Under the pieces are notes generated by a model that saw only the letters and a program-made list of their open reading frames with translations, did no database searches and was not told where the DNA came from. Shown here one piece after another: positions 1-33,865 of a stretch of DNA of 64,000 bases (position 1 is the first letter of the stretch; each line of letters starts with the position of its first letter). This DNA is from Oryzias latipes. Taxonomy: Eukaryota; Chordata; Actinopteri; Beloniformes; Adrianichthyidae. A program made the translations under genes and the position numbers. The DNA lies in NCBI RefSeq assembly GCF_002234675.1, contig NC_019865.2:30965945-31029944 (forward strand). Reading direction: 5' to 3'.

Positions 1-31
1 ATGGTCATCTTGACCCCATAGGATAGCAAAA
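1..31. repeat. piggyBac-like MITE end, truncated
   Basis: The first bases match the terminal part of the MITE at 180-391 and 54686-54876 (a GACCCCATAGGATAGCA-type end). Only one end is visible because the window starts here. Confidence 0.45.
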
Positions 32-179
32 GAGATAAACGAGGAGGACATGCAAACTCCACACTGAAGGGTCCCAGTCAGAAGTTAAACAAAAACCTTT
101 TGCTGTGAGGAGAGTGGGCTATCCAGTGCGCCACCAAGCAGACCCCAAAATAGTGTATTTTCCACACTATGGAGCACAC

Positions 180-391
180 TTAACCCTTGTGCTATCTTAG
201 ATGACCCCACCCTTCCATTGACGTGTTCTCCCTACCATGACAAAGGTGGATAAAGGTGGAAAGATTTCATGTAATCCAATGACACCAGTGAAGATCACAA
301 ATCATTGAAGAAAAAAGGTTCAGAGCACTGTCTAGTGGGTCTAGATGACCCAACTCCCAATGTTTACGTGCCCAGGATAGCACAAGGGTTA
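180..391. repeat. piggyBac-like MITE
   Basis: A short non-coding element of about 210 bp with inverted ends: it opens TTAACCCTTGTGCTATC and closes with GATAGCACAAGGGTTA. The TTAA at the left end (and TTA at the right) fits the TTAA target of piggyBac-type transposases. Related ends occur at 1-31, 26808-26850, about 53413-53432 and 54686-54876, so it is a family. Assignment to piggyBac rests only on the TTAA target and the CCCTTGTG ends. Confidence 0.6.
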
Positions 392-1690
392 CAAGCCTTA
401 ACTTTTTTTCAAAAAAATGACACTGCGCCCTAATATGCAGAGAACTTTATATATGGACTAATTCTGGTTGTGCTTACTGATGTCAGAGTGATTTGGAGAG
501 GTAAACGCCACTCTGTCAAAATGTTTGTCTGGGTGTAATTGTAGATACTGTAACGCGGCTAACTAGTAGCCGTGTCAGACTCACGATTTTTTACGTGTTG
601 GAAATAAGGTTACAGCTATTGTTACAGCTATTGTGAATATGTTAACGTGTAGCGTGCTGCATACAAGTTCTAGAGTTACTGTGAATGCAGTTCATGAAGT
701 CTGACTGACTTTGTAAAAATGAAATAAAATAAGAATAACATCTAGTGTAAAAGCCATACTTTGTACTTGACAGCATCCCAATGCTGTAAAACAAGTAAAT
801 AAATGCAGATGTCCAGAAAAGATCTTGAGTTGTTGATGGTTCATATTCTTCCAAGGGATGTGTTCAATTTGAGTCAGTGCATCTGGACGTACCTCCTTTT
901 TAAAAAAAAAAAATTCTCGCTCATCCATTTAACTTCACTCTGTTTTGAGAAATCCACTCAATCAAGTCATATATTGAGATTTTTTAAAATGCCTGCTGAC
1001 ATTTCTCAAGCAGTTGTTTTAATGAATTTGTGATTGTTGCTCGGCTGTACCCCGCCCTCCTGCTGTCACTTTGACATTAGTAGTGTGTGACTGTATGATG
1101 CCACACGCCGTTTGTCACTAGCATTGCAAATGGAATGAGTTCTTTTGGACCGCACAGTTCTGACCCGTGCTGAGGTTTGCAACTAGTGGAACCGGGGCTT
1201 GTCTCTCTCTCATTCCTAGCTGTCACCTTTAGCCCACTGTCTAGATCTGCCTCCAAAAGTTTTGTACACCACTTCTCCTGCCTTCTCTAAATTAAGAGTA
1301 TTAGTTTAATTGAACTGGTACAGCTGCTCCATCAGGACCTTGTCAGTGGCTCATTCTTGTCACTGACCCGTGATGATTACTGACCGCTTCTTTCAGTGAT
1401 GACCTTCCAGCAGGCTGAAGTTTTGTTTTCTCATCATGTGACCTATTGCCTTTGCTTCAGTTGAAGAGTTAAACATATTCTACAAACACTGGTATCCACT
1501 GCTGGACTTTAGCTGACTGTTGTAATTGATTTCTGAAGTTTGCATAAGTGTTATCTTCTGTTGGTCACAAAAGGAAACAGCAGCTTACGCTAAAATAGGT
1601 TTTAATATCCTTTTATGATTCTCATATTTGGTTTGTTGTATGTTTTTGGAGCAATTGGATGGATATGCAAGTTACCTCAGGATTAATAAA
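392..1690. other. intergenic, nothing recognised
   Basis: AT-rich sequence upstream of pfkfb1 with only short frames and no exon-like coding. The last ~50 bases (GGATTAATAAAGTA before the ATCT run) look like the 3' tail of a LINE or SINE. Confidence 0.4.
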
Positions 1691-1693
1691 GTA

Positions 1694-1694
1694 C

Positions 1695-1774
<80 letters not shown>
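1694..1774. repeat. (ATCT)n microsatellite
   Basis: About 80 bases of near-perfect ATCT tetranucleotide repeat. It directly follows a TTAATAAAGTA motif of the kind seen at the 3' end of the LINE at 29826-30815, so it probably grew from a retroposon tail. Confidence 0.95.
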
Positions 1775-1837
1775 ATAGACTAGTTACTTCACATAAACAT
1801 TGTCAACTAAAGAGCTCTTCAAAATGGGAGATGATGA

Positions 1838-2012
1838 TTCATCCATTTTCTTAACCCGCTGTATCCCTTTCGGGGTTACTGGGTTGCCAGAGCCTGTCTG
1901 TATACAAGTACTACTGTTGGGTGAAGGCAGGGTACACCTTGGAAAGCCGCTAGTCTGTTGCAGGGCACATTATCACTCCCAAACGCACTCACAAACACTT
2001 TATGCTACTCTC
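1838..2012 (-). repeat. SINE 3' body, reverse orientation
   Basis: Read on the minus strand this matches the tail half of the tRNA-derived SINE at 44867-45242: a CCCTGC..AGACTGG block, the GGTGTACCC..GCCTTCACCCAACAG block and the ACCCCGAAAGGGATA block in the same order. The tRNA-like head is absent. Confidence 0.6.
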
Positions 2013-2102
2013 ACATCCAACATGTGTTTTCTGTGTAACCTCACGCCATGCATGGTTTCATGAACACACATTCAGCCCATGGTGTTCACACCAGACCAAC
2101 AC

Positions 2103-2255
2103 CGGACCAGCAGGGAGCGGCAGGAAGGAGTTTTTTGTCCGCCCCCTACAGTTGGCAGAGACTTGGTGCAAAAACGTTGAAGCGGTGCAAATCTGGAGAA
2201 TATAGCTCCAGGCTTTTACTTTCACAGCTCTATTCCGATATGCAGTATGTATTTT
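2103..2255 (+). repeat. unclassified interspersed repeat, copy 1
   Basis: Shares a diverged block with 18885-18990. Both contain CAGTTGG(C/A)AGAG, then CTTGGTG, and end in a near-identical stretch around TTTCACAGCTCTATTCCGATA. No coding potential or termini recognised. Confidence 0.5.
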
Positions 2256-2611
2256 TTTATATTAAAGCAGATTCACATCTTTTTGGGGGCATAGGAAGGA
2301 GAGCAGTTTGGTAAAAAATCAGAGAGTTTATGTCCTCCATTTTTTATCTCTTTCACATAAAAATGTCTTTAAGATGCTAACAGTTGTTATTAAAAGTCAT
2401 CATAGAGCTGTTCAGCAGTCGGTAGGTGAGACACAGCCCCATTATTCATAATTCAGCCACTTTGTGAAAGGAAAATGACTGCTGAGTTATAATGTGTCCC
2501 TCAGAACCAATCAAACATGCTTGTTTTGCAGTGGTCCAAACAGGTGCCCCACTGACCACTTAAGCTCCTCCTGCTCTGAATCAGGGTCAGAAAGTTCAAA
2601 ATCCCTCACTG

Positions 2612-2618
2612 TATAAAA
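2612..2618 (+). promoter_or_regulatory. TATA box of pfkfb1 liver-type first exon
   Basis: A TATAAAA lies 8 bases before an in-frame ATG at 2626 and 41 bases before the ATG at 2659. If it sets transcription 25-30 bases downstream, the first ATG falls outside the mRNA and the second is the start. That choice also places the PKA-site serine at residue 32 and the catalytic residues at rat liver numbering. Confidence 0.5.
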
Positions 2619-2658
2619 CAAGGTGATGGACAGAGAAGCAGCATCACAAGCTGAAGAA

Positions 2659-24579
<21,921 letters not shown>

Positions 24580-25071
24580 AGGACGCAGCTCTGCCACTCT
24601 GCTTCCCAGGAGTTTTACATTCAAGCCGTTTCCTTTCATCTTAATGCTGTCAGAAATACTTACCCAGTGGAATTTAACCATTATGGGCATTTTATGATTT
24701 CTGCTGAGAAGTTCTTTTCTGGTCCTAAAAATCGCATCTTTTACTTCTCTACACAAAGAAATTTGACCCTGAAGTTGGTCCAGTGGAGCTTCTGGGCTCC
24801 GGCTGCCATCTCCACAGCACACAGACCTAAATGCGAGGTGCTCCCATTTTCAAAACTGGATCCTTTCTTCCTCACAGGAAGACTCAATAAGTACAAATGC
24901 ACAGGTTGTCTTCTGCAGATTAGCAGACAGGAAGGCTGTTGCCGTTTGTACCAGTGACCATGACAACCATATGTTGAGTGATTTGTGGAGAGTCTGGAGT
25001 GGAACGCCATCTTCACTGCAGCATGTGACCAGGAGCAGCAGCCAGACCGAGCTGGGGATCCAGTTTATTGA

Positions 25072-25077
25072 AATAAA
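25072..25077 (+). terminator. polyadenylation signal, pfkfb1
   Basis: AATAAA about 490 bases after the pfkfb1 stop codon, the first clear signal downstream; the mRNA probably ends just beyond. Confidence 0.55.
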
Positions 25078-25743
25078 GACACTTTACCCGCTAGTCGGTT
25101 TCTGCAATCTGACTTCAGCTGCTCCTCCCACAAATGCATCATCCTGACGAATGTGTTCCCATCTCAAAGGAAACAGGCTTTCCTGCATCTTTGAGACCAC
25201 TGGACCAGCATTAAAAACAGCATTTTCCCCACACAAACCTTTGTGCAGATGGAAGACTGTTGTCACTTGCAGCTCTCAGACTGACTGCATCCAGCTTTCA
25301 CCATCAGAAAAACACAGGAAGTTCTCATCCGCTTCAGGCTCATCACCATAGACTGAAACATGCTGGAGCTGCAGCTGCAGTCTGCTGCTCGTTTATCAGG
25401 TCAATTGATACGCAAGTTCTGTTTTATGTCCAATTTACTGTTAAATCATTAATCCAGATGACAAACTGGACTAGCAAGTGGGTTCATTCCCATATCACCT
25501 GCTGAGAACTTCAAAAACAAAGTAGCATTAGATGAACTCAAAGGCTTCCATTTTATTACTATACAGGGTTTTGGCGTGCTGTTAAACCTGGAAGCTGACT
25601 CAGCAGCACAACACAAACCTGCCAAATGAAGACTTAGGAGCTTTTTCAAACTAACAGATTTCTGCAGCAGTAACGGCTATGTGCTCTCGTACACGCATGA
25701 AAAACCAGCAGACCGTGACAGGCTGTCACATAGCTTGAACAGA

Positions 25744-25749
25744 TTTATT
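25744..25749 (-). terminator. polyadenylation signal, nsmce3
   Basis: AATAAA on the minus strand about 115 bases past the nsmce3 stop. The pfkfb1 and nsmce3 3' ends therefore face each other with roughly 0.6-0.7 kb between signals. Confidence 0.55.
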
Positions 25750-25861
25750 TTTTTTAATAAAATGTATGAAAAGATACAGAGAAACCTGGCATTCATAACA
25801 ATAATGCAATAGAAAAAGGCACAGACCGCTTCCAAAATAAATAAAAGCATTGCGATGGCAG

Positions 25862-28800
25862 TCATCTCTGGCTGCTGCTGCTGGCCTGAGCCTCTCTGTA
25901 CAGCTGAGTCCAGCTCTGAGGCTCCTGCTCATGAAGCTGAGGGCAAACAGCAAAGCATCGTCAGTTCAGAGTCCACTAGTCTACATCTGAGAAGAAAGCA
26001 CCACAAAGCAGAACCGTGGTCACCAACAAGCCACTCACCTGGCCCATGAACTCCAGAATCTTGGCTTTGGACACCTCCATGTCCGCCCGCTGACCCCAGC
26101 GGAATTCATGCTCCATGGGCTCAGTGTGAGGAATCCGCACATACTCCAGATACCTGCAGACATCCAGCATTCCCACGGTCATCCCTCCGGGCTTACAAAG
26201 GAATTAGAGGAGACAGAGCTGGAACAATGCAGGTCAACAGCGTAGGACAGTCTGGAAGGAGCGTCACTAAAATACAGAGTACTTGGGGTCAGACTGGACC
26301 GAACCGTCAAAGGTCGATGTCTGAAGCGTGCACTGCTCCAGCCGTGCTGCTGGGGGGCTGGCGGCTTCACCTTCAATTGCTCTGTGGTGTGGTATAAACC
26401 AGAGTCTATGGTTTGAGAGAAACTGGCTCTGAACACACCAGTGGGATTCAAGCTCACAGAGAGGCGTTTCAAACAGACGAAAACAAATGAGTGAAGAAGT
26501 AAAACAGTCAAAAAACAAAACAGAAGTCCTCCAAGCTGAAAGAGTATAATGTGGAACGTCCCACTCTTTCGCCGTCTTCTCTCTTCAATCTGGTTCAAAA
26601 AGAAATGCATGAAAAATGCAACGTACATCAAGTCTAGCCTCATGCACAAGAGGGGTTTATACAAATACACAACTTCTGTGTTTGAAGCTACGTAACCTCA
26701 TAATGTAAGCAACATTTATCCACAGGACGCCAGCAGCCAGGGCTGCACAACAGGAGGAAAATTTCAGAGTGTGATTGGAGTGATCATTATTGCAACGATG
26801 ATAATGTAAGGGTGGGGTCATCTGGACCCCATTGGATAGCACAAGGGTTAAGTTGATTCGTTAGCTACTTCACTCTGCCATGAGATTGTTTTTGCATGTG
26901 TGTAAACTTCTAAGGTAACCATTTATCTCAGTTTATGCCGTCTTTGGCGATACGCATATCGCACAGGCTGATACCGCGATAACGAAAATCTTTCTTTGGT
27001 TCAGGCCTGCCTTCAGCTAGCACAGGTTTGCTAAGCTGCTAGAAAAAGCCATCGTACCTGTGTGAGTCAGTAATAATGCAGAGCCTAATTCATATTTCTT
27101 GTTTTATTTGATTGATCGTAAAAGAATGTTCTACTGCTACGCTGGTTCTTACCTTTGACGCACAAACTCCTCTGTGACGAGTCTCTTCACGTCTCCAAAC
27201 TCTTCGTGCTTCTCTCTGAGGTTTTCATCAGCAGACATGCAGAAAAGGAGGAAGGCAGTGAAACCTATGGAAGGTTTTTAAACCATCGCTAAAGGCACAA
27301 AAACATGGTCTCACCCAGAGTCAACTCGCAGTTTCTTTAGTGTGTTCCAGATGACATCTAAGAACCAAGAGGAGTAAACTTTAATGTCTTTACTGAGCAA
27401 AACAAACAGAACTAAAACAGTTAATGGAATTGACTGAATAAGGAACAAAACTATAGTTAAAACCTGTTAAACTCACTTTCTCTGACGACACCTCCCTTCA
27501 TGAAAGTAACACCCAGAATCACGAAAAGTAGACCAAGTTTGGGATTTGCAGGGCATCTACACACACAGAAAAACAACAATAAACCTCATTTATGGACCAT
27601 TCAAATGAGCGTTTCTCAAAATGACACGATACTCACTCGACTGGTGAAGGTTTGTCAGCGGCTTCCAGGTTATTGATCAATATATATGTGTGATTTTTGG
27701 GGTCAATTTCAACCAGTTTCAAACCAAACACCTGAGCAAGAGTTAAAAAAAGAAGAACCTCACAAATGTGATCTACTGAGACAATAAATGAAGACAAGAA
27801 TGCAGTCAGGTAGAACAAACCTGCTCAAAGGTCCGAGCTGCTCGCTTTATGATCTCAGGATAGATGTTTCTGTAGTCCTTCACCACGTGTTTCACAAGGT
27901 CTGAGAAGACATTAGCAGGCAGTGAGTCACCTCTGCAGCTGTCGCATGTTCAAACTCCCTATCCACTGCTCTAGATGCAGTGGCGGCGTGCTTTCCACCA
28001 CTGCGTCCGACGCTTTGCTTTGCACTCGGTGACGTTGGCTTGGATGCAGCTGCTCGGCCATGGAAACCCCTTCCATGAAGCTCTCTGCGTGCTGGACTTG
28101 GGCTAACATGAAGCTCCTGGGAGCAGCCCGTTCTTTCACAAACGTTAGCACAAACAGTCTGCATGCATGAGGGCCTGATTTGATACACCTGTGTTCAGGG
28201 CAAGTGATTAGGACACCTGATTCTGATCATTTGGACGGGGGAGCCAGTACTTTTGGTAATATAGTACATGTCTTCATCACCAGTTACATCGTGAAGTGAA
28301 GCTTTAACTCTCATGGAAAGTTTACCAAAATGCTTTGCTGCTGCTCCGCCCCTTCAAATAGGGAGGTGGAACTTAGATGAAAGGTTGGTCCTCCATGAAG
28401 AGGCGTGACAACAGTCTGCTGCTCTAAGCTTCAACAAACATTTGATACCCTAACGGGTGTTCAACTTCAACATTACAGAATGTTTCAAACAGGTTTAAAG
28501 ACAATGTTCACATTTGAAATGTAAGCATCTATGTACTGTATGTAATTCATTTCTTGTGATTGAAGTTGAAGGCACAGATCCCGACCGTCTGGGACTCCTT
28601 CAGCCTGGATCCCAAGACATGTCTGTTACTTTTCAGCATGTTTTCTTTTACACTCGTTTCTATCTTTGAAGGACCGTTCCAGCCGCTGAGAGAAATCAAT
28701 GTTAACAACCACCAACACACTGAACTTCAGCTTCCTGTTGACTCCATGTTGTCCTCTGTCGTGTTCTGGGTTCATTTCCTGCAGCTGACACGATTTTACT

Positions 28801-31800
28801 AGTCTGATGAATTTGAGGAAGACCTAGTGTTTGGAGACCTTCTCCTACTTTAGTCAATGGGAAGTTAAAGACCCACTCCAATGAAAATGATGCTTTTGGT
28901 GTATTTAACATGTTCTTGTAGCAGTTCTCTCTTGATGGAGGACATATAGAAAGAAAGTTAAGTCTAAAAATGTGTCTCTGCGTAATTCTTTAATGGAATT
29001 GTGGTGAAGCAGAAAAAAACAATACTGTGGTTGTCTCATACAAACTACAATCAGGGGGCCACAAGCTCCCTGCCCCTTTCTGATTCATCCACTTACATAC
29101 AAATAGATCCATTCATGAACTGTATGACTGGACAGCTACAACATTGCTCACCATTTTTGTTGCACCGCTAATGTTAGGTTGGGGTTGTGAGGGGTTGAGA
29201 GTGTAAACATAGGGATGATGGGACATGAAGGAATCTCACAGTCCCGCCCACAACTCAGAGGTAATGAACTCTGCTCTGCAGAAACTGTGTCCTAGAAAGC
29301 GACACAGGTTGTTGGATTTTGCCTGAAAAAGCATCATCCTAATTAAAAGACCAGTGGGAACGCTTTGACAACAGTGGAACTTTAACCAAGTCTCCTCTCA
29401 AAAGACTGCATGCGCTTCCTTGTCTTGACTGTAGGGAACCATGTTACCTGTTCACTAACAACAACTTTAAGTCACCAGTTTAATTAACAAACTCATAATT
29501 GCACTGTGAACTTTTCTTAAAACATCTCCAATTCTCTTACATCAATTCATTCTACAATCAGTATTTATAAAGCGCACACATTTTGTGATAAATACGAAAG
29601 CTTTTTAAGCAAACTAGATCCTACAAATATAATGTTACACAAAACAATGAGAACAAAAGCTAAATAACACAAAGCAAACTAAATTTAATTAGGCCTGGAT
29701 ATAAATCAGTCCTAAACGCCTTCCTGTGGTTCAAAATGTGGCGGTCAGAGTTTTGATGAAGACCTGGAAGAAATAAAAACACACATTCCCATTCGTCCTA
29801 TTGTCCTGTCATGCATTAAATCTGCATTTTCCCACAGTGCCCTGTGCTCTCTTCCTTCCTGTTCACTTTGTACGCCAGTGACTTCCAGTACAACTCAGAG
29901 TCAGGCCATCTTCAGAAATTCTCTGATGACTCCGCGGTTGTCGGCTGCATTAATGGTGGGCAGGAGGAGGAGTACAGGGGACTTGTGGATGAATTCCTGA
30001 GGTGGGCTGGAGAAAACCACCTGCTGCTCAATGTGGAAAAGACCAGAGAGATGGTGGTGGACTTCAGGAAGAAACTTCCAGCTTCCCAGCCTCTCAGCAT
30101 CTTTGGCAGAGAGGTGGCAGAGGTAGAGGAGTACAAGTACTTGGGAGTAATCATCGACAACAGACTGAGCTGGAAGAGCAACAGCACTGCTGTGTATAAG
30201 AAGGCCAGCAGCAGACTCCACTTCCTGAGGAGGCTGAGGTCCTTCAACGTGTGCAGCAAGATGCTTGAAATATTCTACCAGTCTGTTGTGGTCAGCACTC
30301 TGTTCTTCTCCGTTGTCTGCTGCTGGGGGGGGCAGCATAGCTGCTAGGGACAGCAATAGACTGAACAAAATGATTAGAGGCGCTGGCTCTGTAGTCTGAT
30401 GTAAAATGGACACGTTTGAAGCTGTGATGGAGAGGAGGACTTTAAACAAGCTGGTATCCATCATGGATAATCCTGAGCATCCTCTCCATCCTGTTCTTGA
30501 CGGTCAGCAGAGCGCCATCTCCAATAGGCTAAGGCAGCTTCACTGTCACACCAACCGCTACAGGAGATCATTCCTACCTCACTCCATTGGACTCTAGAAC
30601 TCATCATCAATTTGCAATAGATAAACTCATTTGAGGTCTGTCTGTTTTTCTCCAGAGCTGTCATGCAATCCAACTGTTTTCACTGATGGTTCTTTCTGAT
30701 TGATTGTTCTGTTGTCATCCATTGTTTGTATGTTTGTATCTTGAGCCTAACGCTGACGCTGTAACAACCCAATTTCCCAAGCTGGGATCAATAAAGTATC
30801 TTTATCTCATCTTATCTTATGTCTCTCTGCTATGATCTGTAATGTGATGCGCTATAGCAGAGGTGCTCATCATGTCGATCACAATCGACCGGTTGATCTT
30901 CAAGGACATGAGGGTAGATCGCAGGCCAGCAAAGATAAATAACCAAAAAAATAAAAAAATGTACTTCTAAAAAATCTGTTAGCGAATCGAAATCCTCACC
31001 GAGAAGTACGGGACTTGATTGTCACGCAGAACGGCCAATCAAACATCCTCTGATACATACGTCACTCCACATGCGTGTTTAAATTCACTGGGTGTAAATA
31101 CTGTCCGTCATCAGAAAGTCACTTCCTGCCCCACGGCACGTCAAGTCCACGGCAGAAGACCACCCCGCCCACTGGGAGTCGCCCCTTAGACACGGTGTCT
31201 GCAGCTGGCCTGCAGTTCCCGCCCGATGGATCCGAGCCCACCAGGCCAGCAGTGTTTTCCTGTAGCCCGCAGTTCTCGAGCGCTGCCCATGGAGCCAGCA
31301 TTAGAAATGCCATGCTGCCCCCGTTGCACGGTTTACAGGAGAACATGACATACGATAGGCGCTGCTTTCTGTTTTTGTACTAAAACGCCTCATCTGTTAA
31401 TACTAAAGTACCTCCTTACAAAGATTTGTGTCCTCTTACTGTGTAGTTTTTGAATCATCAGTACATAAACAATGTTATGTACTAATAGTTCATAATACTA
31501 TGTTAATTAAACAGTATTTTAGTCTCAAAATACTATATATACATACACATATGTAGATCTTTAAGACATTGTCGTCTCAAAAGTAGCTCACATGCTAAAA
31601 AAGTGTGGCCCCCAGCGCTAAAGCATCTGTAATGCGGGGGCTCTACCTAGTGGCCAAACTGAAATGCAGGAACAGAATGATCTGCAGATTTTTGTTAGAG
31701 CGTCTTCTTTTGAGAAACCATGCAACACTGTATAGTGTTAACAATCTCATTGATTTATTATTTCACTAAAAGATTTAACAGTATGTGAAATGCATCAGAT

Positions 31801-32691
31801 TAATGAATATATTCACAACATAGATTATTCTTGTATCTCTACACAAATATGTAAATGTGTAAAACGTTTAAATTCAAAATTGAATAGAATCAAAAGAATG
31901 GGGAAAAGAATTGTGGATTGAATCGATCCTGGAAAGTATTGGTGATACCCAGCCATGGGTTATATACTTGATCTCATACATTCAAGCAGCTACAGGTGAT
32001 GTGTCTGTGTTACCTGCTCGGCGCACAGGAACTTTCTTTTGGTCCTTCACCAGGAAGTATTGAATCACCTCTGAAGTCTGCACAACGGCAAAAGAGGAAG
32101 ACATTTCAGTGTTTTGTTTGGTTCAGAAAAAGCTGAAAACAGGTTTGTTTTTCATTTCAGTGTGCGTTGGCTGGGGACCTTCTGGTCCACTTGTGCAGGT
32201 GTCAGCTTCTCCAGCCCTCTCTGGACCTGTGACGTGCTCGGCTGAGTGAACGTCGAATCCTCGTTGTCCTCCTGAGTCCCAGACGAGCTGGGCTGCCTCT
32301 GCATGGAGAGACACACAGGCTGACTCTATCATCTATGCCCACGTGATTCAGAAATCAAACTAGCGCCGTCTGTCCAGGAGGGTTCTGCCAAAACTGACAG
32401 AAATAGAAGCATTTCCCTGCGTTCACCTGCTAGCATTCTTTGGTCAAACAAAACATGAAACCAGCAGCAGCTTTTACAGAGAGAGGAGTTTTAAATCCTT
32501 TTGACTCTGGTAAATATATCCTGTGTTTAAGAAAAATAAAGTTTATTGGTAAAGTTTTGTTCGAACTTTTTGTCAAGTGTAAAGACCAGAACCAGCAGGA
32601 GGCCTGACGGCCAGAAAGAGTGAAGAACAAGCGAACTTACTCTGTTCTGAGAGAAGCTCTGAGAGCCGAAAGACCGTTTTCTTTGCGTCAT
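25862..32691 (-). CDS. nsmce3: NSMCE3, MAGE-domain subunit of SMC5/6 complex
   Basis: Nuclear component of the SMC5/6 complex; with NSMCE1 it forms the Nse1-Nse3 subcomplex used in DNA repair and replication-fork stability. Exons, in gene order: 32641-32691, 32179-32298, 32014-32077, 27821-27900, 27637-27731, 27477-27556, 27315-27357, 27153-27215, 26039-26153, 25862-25936. They join to 786 nt, 261 residues. A Ser/Thr/Gln-rich N-terminus (1-45) precedes the MAGE homology domain: LTPAQVDQK near 49-57, QYFLVKDQKKVP near 62-73, LGLLFVILGVTFMKGG in the middle, and YLEYVRIPHTEP..FRWGQRA toward the end. The exon 2 donor (gtcccc) is weak. The multi-exon form fits the ancestral MAGE gene; mammalian NSMCE3 is intronless. 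Head-to-head with the carnitine carrier gene, 1.17 kb apart. Confidence 0.9.
26808..26850. repeat. piggyBac-like MITE end
   Basis: GGGTGGGGTCATCTGG and GGATAGCACAAGGGTTAA match one end of the 180-391 element; only the end is preserved, in nsmce3 intron 8. Confidence 0.5.
28866..29392 (+). repeat. MITE family with CCCACTCC ends, near full-length copy
   Basis: Opens AAAGACCCACTCCAATGAAAA just after TTA and closes with CAGTGGAACTTTAA, an imperfect inverted terminus. The internal order is the reverse of that at 12768-13205. The TTAA-like flanks suggest a TTAA-targeting superfamily, but this is tentative. In nsmce3 intron 3. Confidence 0.65.
29826..30815 (+). mobile_element. CR1/L2-type LINE 3' fragment (Rex1-like)
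   Basis: The 29844-30347 frame encodes the distal reverse-transcriptase and thumb region (FSDDSAVVG.., NVEKTREMVVDFR, EYKYLGVIIDNRLSW). A shifted frame then carries RRAGSVVG..DTFEAVMERRTLNKL and a C-terminal LPHSIGL. The 3' end reads GGGATCAATAAAGTATC, then TCTTATC repeats. Truncated at 5' and frameshifted near 30345. In nsmce3 intron 3. Confidence 0.75.
30820..32010. other. nsmce3 intron 3 distal part, little recognised
   Basis: Near 30858-30925 a GTCGATC..CGACCGGTTGATCTT phrase looks like a fish interspersed repeat. The rest is AT-rich with no exon or element ends that I can support. Confidence 0.3.
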
Positions 32692-33865
32692 TGTGACCAG
32701 AAGAAGAAGCCTGTCCAAACAAAACTAAACGAGACAAACAAACGAAAGATAAAGGCCGAACAGCTCAAGTGGGCATTTTAACAACAAGATTAAAAAAAAA
32801 CAAAAAAATCAAGGAAAAAACTAGTTAATTACCTAAAGGTACACCACACTCGAAAATTATTCAGAGCCAACCGCCAAAAACAACTGGCGCGTGTTGATGA
32901 CGTAATGCGTATGTTTACTTCCTGTGTAAATGTGGGAGGGGCCCAACATAAAGCTTTATTAAAAAATACAAACCCACAAAACAAAAAGACGCAAAAGCTT
33001 GATTCCTGCATCGATGCCATCATTTAATAGTTACCAAATTTTAACACACAGAAGAAGATCACTTTTTCCCTAAAAGAGAAAAAATAAATAAAATCTGATT
33101 CCTCATGGGATTGTTACAGGATAAACCTCTTCGTTGGCCTGACACAAACCATTCTATAACTATTACTATAGGGTCATCAGAGTATTTGGTAATCAAGAAA
33201 GTTGTCTTTTTCTGAACACTTCAGTTTTATTTTTTGTAAATAAATCGTGCATTTTGATTAAATCACATTCCCAATTCGTTCTAACAGCTGTCTTAGAGAA
33301 GGAAATTAAAAGAACAATTGGAATCCAAGCTGGCACTGGAAAATTCAAAAATGAATTCATAGAGATGATAAAAAAAAGACTAGACAACAGGCAAAACAAA
33401 TCAAAAAACTGAAAAATTATAGAGCTGAGCTAAATGTAATGTAAACTGGCGTGCTTGTGCCTGAAACCAGAAAACAGAACCAAACAAAGCATACATTACC
33501 CTACAAAACAAAAGCCAAGAAATATGGACAGATCATCTCAATTTTGTGTTTAAACTTTTTAAAAGTTCCAGTTCTAAATGATCTGGCCTGTTTTCTCTCC
33601 ACTGTACGGGGTTTGCAGATTCCCATTGGTAGATGTGATGGAGCAGCTGCAGAACATAAGGACTTAGCACCACACTCTGGAGCCACACATTTTTGATTTT
33701 TACGTGTAAAAAAAGGAGTTGGTTGTGGTTGATTTCTCCAGATAACTTTACTTTACTTTAAAAGGCATCAGACTTAAGCAAACTGAGAAGACCCCACCCA
33801 TGACCCATGATCCACCCTAACACGACACAGTGCATGTGGGGAGTCCGGTACTCAAAGCAGCTGAG
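32692..33865. other. shared upstream region of nsmce3 and slc25a20
   Basis: 1.17 kb between the divergent start codons. Mostly AT-rich. No TATA box placed convincingly and no CpG-rich core is evident. Promoters or 5' UTR exons for both genes presumably lie here. Confidence 0.35.

Noticed and set aside
1694-1774. CRISPR-like regular repetition
   Set aside because: A plain tetranucleotide microsatellite without spacers, in a vertebrate genome.
29901-30464. Minus-strand frame of 187 codons opposite the LINE
   Set aside because: Antisense shadow of the reverse-transcriptase coding strand.
31075-31383. 102-codon frame in nsmce3 intron 3
   Set aside because: No recognisable domain, splice signals or similarity; probably repeat-derived.
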